The notes beneath the pieces were generated by a model that saw only the letters and a list, made by a program, of their open reading frames with translations, had not been told where the DNA came from and did not search any database. From positions 1,798,001 to 1,862,000 of the forward strand of contig NZ_CP041151.1 of assembly GCF_006494715.1 (NCBI RefSeq): a stretch of DNA of 64,000 bases, given 5' to 3'. The DNA comes from Shewanella sp. SNU WT4 (lineage in GTDB: Bacteria > Pseudomonadota > Gammaproteobacteria > Enterobacterales > Shewanellaceae). Below, one piece after another: positions 44,232 to 52,217 of the stretch. The stretch's first letter is position 1; every line of letters starts with the position of its first letter. Both the position numbers and the translations under genes were made by a program.

Positions 44232-46073
44232 ATGAAACAGAAGAAAACACTGGCAGGGATTATCCTCGCTTTCGGACTATTGGGATGTGATGATGGTGTG
44301 GTAACTGGGGCACTAAATGTAAGCCAGTCGTCTGCGGTAGATGCGGTTAAATCAGCTGAGGTTAATGCCGAGCAAGCTTATCAAAAGCTGACAGCCGATT
44401 ATTTTGCCAAGCTACTAGCGCTTGAGCCTATCTTTGCCACCTATGTAGGCGTTAATGATTACAATCATGTATTTACTGACGGTTTAAGCGATGAATATCT
44501 GACTAAACGTCATCAACTCAATACCGATTTTTTATCCCAAGTTAAAGCCATTGATGCCGCTGCGTTATCAGCCCAATCACAGTTAAGCCGCAGTATTTTT
44601 ATTTACGAGCGCGAGCAAGCTCTCGTAAGCGAAACTTTTCCTGAACGCTTCATGCCGCTAAATCAATTTGATAGTCAGTTATTTTTACTGATGCAATTAG
44701 GCAGCGGTGAGAGTGCGCAGCCGTTCGCGACCCTTGCGGATTATCAAGCTTGGCTCGCGCGGGTTGATAGCTTTATTGTGTGGAGCAAGATGGCGCAGCA
44801 GCGCATGAATGATGGTATTGCCAGTAAAGTGGTACTGCCACGAGTGCTGGTTGAACGCATGATTGAGCAGATTAAAAGCATGCGCGCGCCAGTCGTTGAA
44901 GACAGCGTGTTTTATCAACCTGTGGCAGAGTTTCCAAAGGCTGTGCCGTTAGCCGAGCAAGAGGTGATGCGTGCTAATTTCAAACAGATGATAGTAACTA
45001 AGATATATCCTGCGCTGGATGACATGCAGCAATATTTAGAAACTGTGTATTTGCCAGCTAGTCGCGGCAGTGATGGCTGGTGGGCCTTACCTAATGGCCG
45101 GGTTTGGTATCAACATTTGGCCAATCAACACACAACTACCCAGATGTCAGTTGATGACATTCATCAAGTAGGCTTGCAGGAAGTGTCTCGAATCTTAACT
45201 GAGATGGATAAAGTGAGGCAGCAGGTTAACTTTGATGGCGATCTTAAGGCGTTTTTTAAGTCATTATCGACTGAACCTCAGTATTTTCATACCAGCGCCG
45301 AGGCACTCATTAAGGGCTACGATATTTTAAGAGTCACCATTAACCAAGTTGTGCCCCAATACTTTAATGTTAAACCGCAAGCTGATTATGTGGTGAAACT
45401 TGTGGAAGCGTTCAGAGAGCAATCTGCCGCGGGCGCCTCTTATCAAGCGCCTGCCATTGATGGTTCGCGTCCTGGTATCTTTTATATCAATACTTTCAAT
45501 TTGATGGCGCAGCCTATTTGGGGAATGACGACGTTATCTCTGCATGAAGCTTCACCTGGGCATCATTTCCAAATAACGATTAAGCAAGAGTTACAAAATC
45601 TACCCGATTTTCAACGTTTTGGCGGCTATACCGCGTTTGAAGAAGGCTGGGCCTTATATGCAGAAGAGTTAGGTATTGAAATGGGGTTGTTTTCTGACCC
45701 TTATCAATATTTTGGCAAGTTATCGGACGAAATGCTTAGAGCCATGCGCCTAGTCGTTGATACCGGCTTACACACTAAAGGCTGGAGTCGCGAACAAGCT
45801 ATTACTTATATGCAGGATAATTCGCCCATGGCTAAGAGCGATATTATTGCTGAGGTTGAGCGTTATATGGCAATTCCTGGGCAAGCGCTGTCTTATAAGA
45901 TAGGTCAGCTAAAAATCTTAGAGTTGCGGGAGCGGGCTAAGGCGGCTTTAGGAGACAACTTTGATCTTAAAGCATTTCATGATGAAGTCTTAACGTCTGG
46001 CTCACTGCCTATGGCAGTGTTAGAGCAAAAAATTGATGCTTGGATAACCGCCAACAAGCAGCCTAAGTCATAG
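44232..46073 (+). CDS. DUF885 family lipoprotein (putative metallopeptidase)
   Basis: A 613-residue protein with a lipoprotein signal (MKQKKTLAGIILAFGLLGC, lipid at Cys19). The body matches DUF885, a family with the peptidase-like motif LHEASPGHHF (HExxxGHH) and a downstream Glu in FEEGWALYAEELG, which suggests a zinc site. Further family segments are GSDGWWALPNGRVWYQHL and PGQALSYKIGQLKILELR. The substrate is unknown. The start follows GGAG and is preferred over frames extending 23 codons upstream. A strong hairpin terminator follows. Confidence 0.88.
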   Translation: MKQKKTLAGIILAFGLLGCDDGVVTGALNVSQSSAVDAVKSAEVNAEQAYQKLTADYFAKLLALEPIFATYVGVNDYNHVFTDGLSDEYLTKRHQLNTDFLSQVKAIDAAALSAQSQLSRSIFIYEREQALVSETFPERFMPLNQFDSQLFLLMQLGSGESAQPFATLADYQAWLARVDSFIVWSKMAQQRMNDGIASKVVLPRVLVERMIEQIKSMRAPVVEDSVFYQPVAEFPKAVPLAEQEVMRANFKQMIVTKIYPALDDMQQYLETVYLPASRGSDGWWALPNGRVWYQHLANQHTTTQMSVDDIHQVGLQEVSRILTEMDKVRQQVNFDGDLKAFFKSLSTEPQYFHTSAEALIKGYDILRVTINQVVPQYFNVKPQADYVVKLVEAFREQSAAGASYQAPAIDGSRPGIFYINTFNLMAQPIWGMTTLSLHEASPGHHFQITIKQELQNLPDFQRFGGYTAFEEGWALYAEELGIEMGLFSDPYQYFGKLSDEMLRAMRLVVDTGLHTKGWSREQAITYMQDNSPMAKSDIIAEVERYMAIPGQALSYKIGQLKILELRERAKAALGDNFDLKAFHDEVLTSGSLPMAVLEQKIDAWITANKQPKS

Positions 46074-46150
46074 CCGTTATTAATAGCGGGATTAAAGACT
46101 AGAAGCTTAGTTATTCATTCCTAGTTACCAGTGATTTGCTAAAGCTACCC

Positions 46151-46197
46151 ATGATGGTCGTTAAGGTATGCAGCTTTGCCTTAGTGACCATCATTTT
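46151..46197 (+). terminator. Terminator of the DUF885 gene
   Basis: ATGATGGTC and GACCATCAT form a 9-bp stem extended by TTAAGG/CCTTA, followed by TTTT. The loop is about 12 bases. Confidence 0.8.
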
Positions 46198-46302
46198 ACT
46201 AAAAAGTGCTGGTATTCAGCTTGTGAGTTTTTATACTTGCAGGCGGGCAGTTATTGACTGCGAAGTTTTCGCCGATGGCGAAGTAAATAAAGGATAGTGA
46301 TT

Positions 46303-46581
46303 ATGGTACAAGCAAGCGCAAGACATCTGTTAGTTAGCAGCGAAGCTAAGTGTAACGAACTGAAGCAACAGATTGAAAATGGCGCGGATTTCGCCGAGAT
46401 AGCTAAAGCACATTCAAGCTGTCCATCGGGTGCTCAGGGCGGCGAATTAGGCTCTTTTGGCCCAGGCATGATGGTCAAAGAATTTGATGAAGTGGTATTT
46501 AGTGCGCCGCTTAACCAAGTTCAAGGACCGGTTAAAACCCAATTTGGTTACCACTTACTGGAAGTAACCAGCCGCGGTTAA
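46303..46581 (+). CDS. ppiC: Parvulin-type peptidyl-prolyl isomerase PpiC
   Basis: A 92-residue single-domain cytoplasmic parvulin that speeds cis-trans isomerisation of prolyl bonds. It has the conserved pattern ASARHLLVSSEAKCNELK, NGADFAEIAKAHSSCPSGAQGGELGSFGPGMM, FDEVVFSAPLNQVQGPVKTQFGYHLLEV; the two His, the Cys and the Phe/Met positions of the active site are present. Length equals E. coli PpiC (93). The ATG at 46303 follows AGGA; a GTG two codons earlier is less likely. A terminator with a TTCG loop follows at 46587. Confidence 0.93.
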   Translation: MVQASARHLLVSSEAKCNELKQQIENGADFAEIAKAHSSCPSGAQGGELGSFGPGMMVKEFDEVVFSAPLNQVQGPVKTQFGYHLLEVTSRG

Positions 46582-46586
46582 TCAAT

Positions 46587-46611
46587 ACAGCAGCTTCGGT
46601 TGCTGTTTCTT
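46587..46611 (+). terminator. Terminator of ppiC
   Basis: ACAGCAGC pairs with GTTGCTGT (one G-U) around a TTCG loop and is followed by TTCTTT. Confidence 0.75.
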
Positions 46612-46625
46612 TATGGGGAGTCGTT

Positions 46626-47147
46626 ATGATTGACTTAATGACGGCAAGACTGCATTTATCACCCTTGCTTGACAGTGATTGGCAAGATTTCCTCACTCTG
46701 CATCAACACAGTGACGTCAATCATTTTGTGCGTGAACCTGACCCTATCTGTAAAATCCGCGCTAAATTCATCACAGCTCTACAGCCTTGGGTTTATGAGT
46801 CTGGCGACTGGCTCAGCTTAAAAATAACCAATCAGCAGCAAGAGTTTGTCGGCATTATCGGCGGTTTTTGTGAGGATGTGTTTTCAGCGCGCATTCAAGT
46901 GGGATATATGCTTAACCCTGCCTATCAAGGTTTAGGCTATGCCACCGAAGCATTAACTGAATTATTGCGCTGGCTTCAATCCACTTATCAAGTTCATAAG
47001 GCGATTGCCTATTGTCATCATCATAATCTCGCATCCATTAGGGTGTTAGAAAAATGTGGCTTTGTAGTGGAAGGGCGGTTATCACAAAACTACCGTCTTG
47101 GGTCTATATGGATTGATGAAGTGCAATTAGGTAAGGTACTGGCGTAA
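46626..47147 (+). CDS. GNAT family N-acetyltransferase (RimJ/RimL-like)
   Basis: A 173-residue acetyltransferase of the GNAT_3/RimJ-RimL class. It begins MIDLMTARLHLSPLLDSDWQDFLTLH, the N-terminal pattern of the class. The acetyl-CoA loop is VGYMLNPAYQGLGYATEALTELL. HKAIAYCHHHNLASIRVLEKCGFVVEGRL is the conserved C-terminal block. The acceptor, protein, peptide or small molecule, cannot be told. GGGGAG precedes the ATG. It is probably a single gene after the ppiC terminator. Confidence 0.88.
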   Translation: MIDLMTARLHLSPLLDSDWQDFLTLHQHSDVNHFVREPDPICKIRAKFITALQPWVYESGDWLSLKITNQQQEFVGIIGGFCEDVFSARIQVGYMLNPAYQGLGYATEALTELLRWLQSTYQVHKAIAYCHHHNLASIRVLEKCGFVVEGRLSQNYRLGSIWIDEVQLGKVLA

Positions 47148-47220
47148 TTTTTTGATGCTTGTCGTGCCAGCCTGTATACTAGCGCCCGAATGATTTCTTT
47201 GACCGAATAGGCGAATACGC

Positions 47221-47454
47221 GTGAGCGATAATATTGAGCAATTACCCCTGCGAGCTGGGGATGAGTTTGTTGAACTGTACAAGGTACTCAAAATCCAAGG
47301 CTGGGTAGATGGCGGCGGCGATGCTAAGCATTTGATCAGCGAAGGCCAGGTCAAAGTGAATGGCGTAGTTGAAACTCGCAAGCGTAAAAAATTAGTCGTG
47401 GGTGACAAAATCCAGTTTAATGGTGAGTCAGTCGTAATCTCTGCAGCGCAATAA
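47221..47454 (+). CDS. ybcJ: YbcJ-type S4-domain RNA-binding protein
   Basis: A 77-residue small S4-domain protein. It begins at GTG after AGGCGAATACGC. The pattern VELYKVLKIQGWVDGGGDAKHLI, SEGQVKVNGVVETRKRKKLVVGDKI is the S4 RNA-binding fold and matches E. coli YbcJ (ETRKR, KVAGQ-type segment). It binds structured RNA in the family, possibly the ribosome; the target is not established. An rraB-like gene follows 10 bases later, so they are likely co-transcribed. Confidence 0.9.
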   Translation: MSDNIEQLPLRAGDEFVELYKVLKIQGWVDGGGDAKHLISEGQVKVNGVVETRKRKKLVVGDKIQFNGESVVISAAQ

Positions 47455-47464
47455 GGAATCTACC

Positions 47465-47854
47465 ATGCAATTTCCTGATGATGACAATGGCCAAATGCTA
47501 GCCGCCATGCAAGAGTCTGGTATTGATTTAAGCCAAGCTCTTGATGTTGATTTCTTCTTAGTGTTTGAAGACAAGCGTGACGCCGAATCAGCCTTAGAAG
47601 ATTTAAGTGCTTCTGAGCTTAATGGTGAATTAGAACTTACTTTCAACGAAGAGTTGGAAAAGTGGGAACTGATAGTTTGTCTTAACATGGTGCCAGAGTA
47701 CGATGCACTGGTGGCTAAAGAAACTTGGTTAAATACCTTTGCCGGTGAGTTTGATGGTCAAAGTGATGGCTGGGGCGTGATGCAGCACCAACATGGTGAT
47801 GACGAATTTAGCGACGAAGACGATCATGAGTGTGGCGATCATTGCCACCATTAA
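47465..47854 (+). CDS. RraB-family protein (ribonuclease E inhibitor-like) with a His/Cys/acidic tail
   Basis: A 129-residue protein of the RraB (PF06877-type) family; E. coli RraB binds RNase E and modulates RNA turnover. The family pattern is seen in MLAAMQESGIDLSQALDVDFFLVFEDKRDAESALEDL, WELIVCLNMVPEYDAL and FAGEFDGQSDGWGVMQHQ. The last 20 residues are acidic and rich in His and Cys (the final residues read DDHECGDHCHH), a potential metal-binding tail. The N-terminal part is shorter than E. coli RraB (138). Whether it inhibits RNase E is inferred. A terminator follows. Confidence 0.8.
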   Translation: MQFPDDDNGQMLAAMQESGIDLSQALDVDFFLVFEDKRDAESALEDLSASELNGELELTFNEELEKWELIVCLNMVPEYDALVAKETWLNTFAGEFDGQSDGWGVMQHQHGDDEFSDEDDHECGDHCHH

Positions 47855-47886
47855 TGGCCCCATAGCCACTAATGTCAAAAAATACT

Positions 47887-47914
47887 GCCAACCTGTTTAG
47901 GTTGGCTTTTTTTT
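47887..47914 (+). terminator. Terminator of the rraB-like gene
   Basis: GCCAACCT (47887-47894) pairs perfectly with AGGTTGGC (47899-47906) around GTTT, followed by eight T. Confidence 0.93.
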
Positions 47915-48012
47915 GCAATGTTGCCGCGTAATGTTATTTCTTGGCTAAAGACAGATACCTTTGGTTTGATGATCGCTTTGAATTCTTCTTGAAGCCGCAA
48001 GTGGTTTGTTAG

Positions 48013-48084
48013 TCAGCAATTAACTCAGCAATTACCTCAGCAACTACCTCTGCTATGACCTCAGTTTTTACCGCAGCTAAAGCC
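48013..48084. repeat. Degenerate 12-base tandem repeat
   Basis: Six 12-base units begin at 48013: TCAGCAATTAAC, TCAGCAATTACC, TCAGCAACTACC, TCTGCTATGACC, TCAGTTTTTACC and GCAGCTAAAGCC. The first three are near identical and the others drift, keeping mainly TC(A/T)GC and ACC. Read in frame the units encode Ser-Ala-x-Thr, but a stop codon lies immediately upstream at 48010. Confidence 0.75.
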
Positions 48085-48185
48085 GCTCTTGAACCCTAAA
48101 TTCTGCCTCTGGGATTAGCCCTAGTAATTTGCTCTCTCGCCCTTTAGACTCGATTCAACTTTTGCCAGCCAACAGGATGTTTTTT

Positions 48186-50141
48186 ATGGCCAAACACATC
48201 AGCTTTAATACCCCAGTTAATGACGCCGAGCGTTGGGCATTCACCTTATTAGCCGATGAGCTTCCCGATGACTATAGCCTGCTCACCAATGTTGAAATCC
48301 CGTCGCGCTCAGGTCAACCCTTAGAAGTCGATGCCTTAGTCATAGGCGAGTGGGGCGTGTATGTGGTCGATGTTAAAGGCTATATAGGGCGCTTAAATGC
48401 GGGTATGCATGCTTGGTCATTAGATGGCCGTGATGTGGATAATTCCTTGGCCAAAGCCAATTATGTGGCGCGGGTGTTAGCTGGCAAACTCAAATATAAA
48501 ATCCCTGTAGGCGTGTACGCGCCTTGGTGCCAAGGCATGGTGTTTGTCACTGGCCGTAAAGGCGAAGAAATAGAGCTTGAAAAAGATGATGGCGCCTTAA
48601 GTATTTATACGCCAAGACAAATTGTTGAAGCCTTAACCCAAGAGTGGGGGCTAACAGCGCCGCGCAAACATATGATCACTGAAGAGCAAAAAGCAATGGT
48701 GCTCGATACCATAGGGCAGGTCGCCATTGTTGAGCAGCGCAATCATCGCATTCAGGATTTCATTAAATTAAAGTGTCTGTTTATTCAACATGGCCTTGAA
48801 ATTTGGCAGGCCGAATATAGCCCTGGTGGCTGGACGGCGCCTTGGTTGCTTAAAATTCTAACCCCAGTAGAGTTTACTGAGCCAGAGCAAGCCCATGCCC
48901 ATGAACTGACTATGCGTGATGAATTTGCGCGCTTGCAATCATTATCAGGTTGCAGCGGCGTGCCTTATTGCGCGCCGCTTATTCAAGACGGTGAGCAGCT
49001 GGTGTTACCCATAAGAATGCCGCGCGGCGTGCCGATGAATATTGTGGAGTACGACAGGCTCACTACCTATCAACTGTTAGAGATATTGCGCCGCTCAGTT
49101 ACTGGGCTGCAGCAAATTCATCGCCGCGGCTTTACTGTGGGCGGCTGGGCCGAAAACTGCGTGTTTATCTCAGCCATCGGTGATGTTGAGTACATAGATA
49201 TCCGTGACAATATTGATAGCAGCCAAGACATAATGGCTTATGCCAAGTGTTTCTTAAAGGTGGCGGAGCGCACTCATCAACCGCGAGTTACAGCGTGGTA
49301 TCGCTTAGCTGCGCGCGGAGGCACGGTTGATATTGATGGTTTACGCTGCGATTTAAGCGCCTTAATGCAGCAAGGGGTGTGCGATAGTCTGGATGTTGCC
49401 TTTACTATCGCGTCCGCGGCTATCTTAGATAATCATTATGAGTTGCAAGGCTTTATCGCTAAAACGGCCACGAGTGAGTTATGGCAAGGGCGCCACATTC
49501 AAGGGCAATATCCGGTGGGGATTAGCTTTTATCGAGAGACTGAGTGTCATTGGCCGAGCCTTTGCAGCCAGTTTGTTAGCTTATCTCACTTATATCATCC
49601 GAGCATTGAAAAGCTACTGGCCTTTGGTCAATTGCCTAAGAGTGATGACTTGTATATTGTGCGGGCGTGGGAAGATGGCGTATCCCTTGATGAGCTAGAA
49701 AGTTATGAGCCCGAGCAGTTAAAGATTTGGTTTGTGCAGCTGCTTGGCGCCTTGCAATACTTGCATCAATTAGATATTTACCATGGGGCCATTTGCCCTA
49801 AAAACATCATAGTGCGTGGCGGGCGCGCTATTTTAGTCAACTTTGGCATTGGGCTTGATATTGCTGCTAGTCATTATGCCAGCCAGTATGCCGATCCCGC
49901 TTTATGGCTAGAAGAAGGGCCTGCTGAGAAAGATCTCTATGGTTTAGTGGCTTCTATGATTGCCAGCATTAGCCGTCATGGTGAGGAGGCCCGCGCGGAG
50001 AGTTTGCTCGCGGCATTAGTGCAAATCCAACCTATGTTTGCCAAATCGCCACTGTATCAAGCCTGTGAGCAGGTACTTACTTTTCGCTTACATGTGACCC
50101 CAGGTCAGGACTACTTAGCAAATTTCGGATTATCTGCCTGA
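48186..50141 (+). CDS. NERD-domain protein with two degenerate kinase-like modules
   Basis: A 651-residue protein of unknown function. Residues about 1-110 are a NERD nuclease-related domain: EVDALVIGEWGVYVVDVKGY gives Asp49, Asp62 and Lys64, a PD-(D/E)XK-like core that looks intact. The middle, about residues 205-400, resembles a protein kinase: Lys223 in WLLKIL may be the beta-3 lysine, but the catalytic loop reads IHRRGFTVGGWAENCVF without the HRD Asp. The end, about residues 420-645, is a second kinase-like module with HGAICPKN in place of HRDLKPxN and NFG in place of DFG, and no clear ATP-binding Lys. The ATG at 48186 has AGGA upstream. NERD-kinase proteins of BREX and related systems are distant analogues; no other defence gene is adjacent. 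Confidence 0.75.
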   Translation: MAKHISFNTPVNDAERWAFTLLADELPDDYSLLTNVEIPSRSGQPLEVDALVIGEWGVYVVDVKGYIGRLNAGMHAWSLDGRDVDNSLAKANYVARVLAGKLKYKIPVGVYAPWCQGMVFVTGRKGEEIELEKDDGALSIYTPRQIVEALTQEWGLTAPRKHMITEEQKAMVLDTIGQVAIVEQRNHRIQDFIKLKCLFIQHGLEIWQAEYSPGGWTAPWLLKILTPVEFTEPEQAHAHELTMRDEFARLQSLSGCSGVPYCAPLIQDGEQLVLPIRMPRGVPMNIVEYDRLTTYQLLEILRRSVTGLQQIHRRGFTVGGWAENCVFISAIGDVEYIDIRDNIDSSQDIMAYAKCFLKVAERTHQPRVTAWYRLAARGGTVDIDGLRCDLSALMQQGVCDSLDVAFTIASAAILDNHYELQGFIAKTATSELWQGRHIQGQYPVGISFYRETECHWPSLCSQFVSLSHLYHPSIEKLLAFGQLPKSDDLYIVRAWEDGVSLDELESYEPEQLKIWFVQLLGALQYLHQLDIYHGAICPKNIIVRGGRAILVNFGIGLDIAASHYASQYADPALWLEEGPAEKDLYGLVASMIASISRHGEEARAESLLAALVQIQPMFAKSPLYQACEQVLTFRLHVTPGQDYLANFGLSA

Positions 50142-50172
50142 AGAGGGTGATTACCTTTTGAATTTTCCAATA

Positions 50173-50197
50173 AAAGTGAGTCTAATAGCCTCACTTT
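50173..50197 (+). repeat. Inverted repeat just before the TSUP permease gene
   Basis: AAAGTGAG (50173-50180) and CTCACTTT (50190-50197) are exact complements with a 9-base loop, ending 6 bases before the ATG at 50204. A short T stretch (TTT) follows. It could end the upstream transcript or hide the translation start. Confidence 0.5.
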
Positions 50198-50203
50198 CGC
50201 TGT

Positions 50204-50986
50204 ATGGATACTGCCATGGAATTTGAACTAACTTGGCAACTGGTGACCATCCTCTTTGGGGTGGCCATAGTTGCAGGATTTATTGATGCGATAGCTGGCG
50301 GCGGCGGTTTACTGACTATCCCGGCCTTACTCTGGGCCGGTTTATCTCCAGCACATGCCTTAGCAACCAATAAGTTGCAGGCTTGCGGTGGCAGCTTTTT
50401 TGCCAGTCTTTATTTTGTGCGCAAAGGCTTAGTAAAAATCTCTGAGCTCAAACTGCCTTTAGCGTGCGCGTTTGTGGGCGCGGCGATAGGCACGTTAACA
50501 GTGCAAGCCATTGACGCCAGTATTTTACAATTAGCGCTGCCATTTCTTATCTTGGCCATTGGCATGTATTTTTTGTTTTCACCCAAAATCACCGATGATG
50601 ATCGCCATAGAGTGTTAACGCCCACAGTATTTTCATTTACCGCAGGGCTTAGCATAGGTTTTTATGATGGTTTTTTTGGTCCAGCGACCGGCAGCTTTTT
50701 TGCGTTGGCCTTTGTGTCATTAGCGGGTTTTGGCCTTGCCAAAGCCACAGCGCACGCCAAATTATTGAACTTTGCTACCAATATCTCATCGTTAATATTT
50801 TTCGCTTTGGGTGGCAAGGTGGTGTGGTTACTTGGTGGCATTATGTTACTCGGCCAAGCACTCGGCGCGACATTAGGTTCGCGCATGGTAATGACTAAAG
50901 GCTCAAGCATCATTAAACCACTCGTTGTCAGCATGTCATTGGTGATGAGTATTAAGTTACTGAACGATCACTTTTCATTTTTTTAG
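50204..50986 (+). CDS. TSUP family permease (TauE/SafE, YfcA-like)
   Basis: A 260-residue inner-membrane protein of the TauE/SafE (former DUF81) family with about eight hydrophobic segments. The conserved GFIDAIAGGGGLLTIPALLWAGLSP and ATNKLQACGGSFFASLYF blocks match E. coli YfcA-type proteins, and the second half repeats the pattern (GFYDGFFGPATGSFFALAFVSL). Members export sulfite or organosulfonates or transport other small anions; the substrate is not shown. Two in-frame ATGs are close (50204 and 50216); either is possible. sbcD starts 17 bases later. Confidence 0.85.
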   Translation: MDTAMEFELTWQLVTILFGVAIVAGFIDAIAGGGGLLTIPALLWAGLSPAHALATNKLQACGGSFFASLYFVRKGLVKISELKLPLACAFVGAAIGTLTVQAIDASILQLALPFLILAIGMYFLFSPKITDDDRHRVLTPTVFSFTAGLSIGFYDGFFGPATGSFFALAFVSLAGFGLAKATAHAKLLNFATNISSLIFFALGGKVVWLLGGIMLLGQALGATLGSRMVMTKGSSIIKPLVVSMSLVMSIKLLNDHFSFF

Positions 50987-51002
50987 TGAGTAGGAATAAG
51001 TC

Positions 51003-52217
51003 ATGCGTGTGTTACACACCTCAGATTGGCATTTAGGGCAATCGTTTTATGGCAAAAGCCGCTTTGAAGAACATCAAGCATTTTTAGGCTGGTTATTAGA
51101 GCAAGTGCGTGAGCACAGCATTGATGCCTTGATAGTGGCAGGCGATGTGTTTGATACCGGCACGCCCCCTAGTTACGCCCGCGCCTTATATAACCAGTTT
51201 GTGGTGCAAATGCAGCGTTTAGCTTGCCCTATGTTTATTCTTGGCGGCAATCATGACTCGGTTGCTATGTTGGCTGAATCCCAAAGTTTGTTAAGTTGCC
51301 TCAATACCTATGTCGTGCCCAATGGCACCAGTGCTGAGCAATCAACCTTTATTATCAATGACAAAAATGGCCAACCAGGCCTAGTACTTGCCGCCGTGCC
51401 TTATTTACGCCCGCGAGATCTGATTCGCAGTGAAGCCGGGCAAACCGGGCAAGATAAGCAGCAGCAACTGGGGGACGCCATCAGGGATTACTACCACAGC
51501 CATTATGAGTTGGCGTTAGCTAAAGCCACTGAACTTGGCGCTGATGCCCCTTTACCTGTAGTAATGACGGGGCATTTAACTACCGTTGGCGCGACTAGCA
51601 GTGAGTCGGTGCGCGAGATTTATATTGGCAGTTTAGATGCCTTTAATGCTAATGCCTTTCCGCCAGCAAGCTACATAGCGCTTGGCCATATTCATCGTGG
51701 TCAATTGGTGGCGGGTAGTGAAGCGATTCGTTACAGCGGTTCACCTATTCCGCTCAGTTTTGATGAAGTTAGCCGCAGTAAACAAGTGTTACTGGCTCAT
51801 TTTGATGAGCAAGCCCTAGTCAAGGTTGAATCACTTGCCGTACCTATGTATCAAAAGCTGATGGTGGTTAAAGGCCTGCTCGGTGAGGTAGAAGCTGAGC
51901 TTGCAAAGCTGGTGGCAATGGATGAGAGCGTGTGGGTCAGTATCGCCCTTGGCAGTGATGAATTACTCAGTGACTTACAGCAAAGGTTGCAAGCGCAAGT
52001 GGCTGACTCGCAAGTGCAAGTATTACAAATCAAACGTTTGCGCAGCCAACGGCAATTAAGCGCTATCGATACTGGTGAAACCTTGTCTGAGCTTAGTGTC
52101 GATGAAGTCTTTAGTCGCCGATTAGCGAGTGAACCTTACACTGAAGATGAGCAGTTGCGACTGACCGCCTTATTTAAGCAAGTCAGTATGGCGGCAATGG
52201 AGGCCCCTGAGGCATGA
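51003..52217 (+). CDS. sbcD: Exonuclease subunit SbcD
   Basis: A 404-residue Mre11-like metallophosphatase-fold nuclease. With SbcC it forms the SbcCD complex that cleaves DNA hairpins and double-strand ends. The metal-binding motifs are HTSDWHLG (Asp8, His10), GDVFD, GGNHDS and, near residue 233, GHIHRG. Length matches E. coli SbcD (400). The ATG is preceded by GGAATAAGTC. It overlaps sbcC by four bases (ATGA) and is translationally coupled to it. Confidence 0.95.
   Translation: MRVLHTSDWHLGQSFYGKSRFEEHQAFLGWLLEQVREHSIDALIVAGDVFDTGTPPSYARALYNQFVVQMQRLACPMFILGGNHDSVAMLAESQSLLSCLNTYVVPNGTSAEQSTFIINDKNGQPGLVLAAVPYLRPRDLIRSEAGQTGQDKQQQLGDAIRDYYHSHYELALAKATELGADAPLPVVMTGHLTTVGATSSESVREIYIGSLDAFNANAFPPASYIALGHIHRGQLVAGSEAIRYSGSPIPLSFDEVSRSKQVLLAHFDEQALVKVESLAVPMYQKLMVVKGLLGEVEAELAKLVAMDESVWVSIALGSDELLSDLQQRLQAQVADSQVQVLQIKRLRSQRQLSAIDTGETLSELSVDEVFSRRLASEPYTEDEQLRLTALFKQVSMAAMEAPEA

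Larger units (their letters stand above)
47855..48185. other. Intergenic region with terminator and 12-base imperfect repeats
   Basis: After the rraB-like terminator at 47887-47914 there is no convincing gene. Positions 48013-48084 hold imperfect 12-base repeats. AGGA lies before the ATG at 48186. Confidence 0.6.

Noticed and set aside
48010..48102. Small gene encoded by the 12-base repeats
   Set aside because: A stop codon precedes the repeats in the only open frame and no start codon with a ribosome-binding site is present.
48186..50141. BREX or other named defence system
   Set aside because: No pglX, pglZ, brxC or other partner gene is adjacent; only the domain layout is similar, so a defence role stays a hypothesis.
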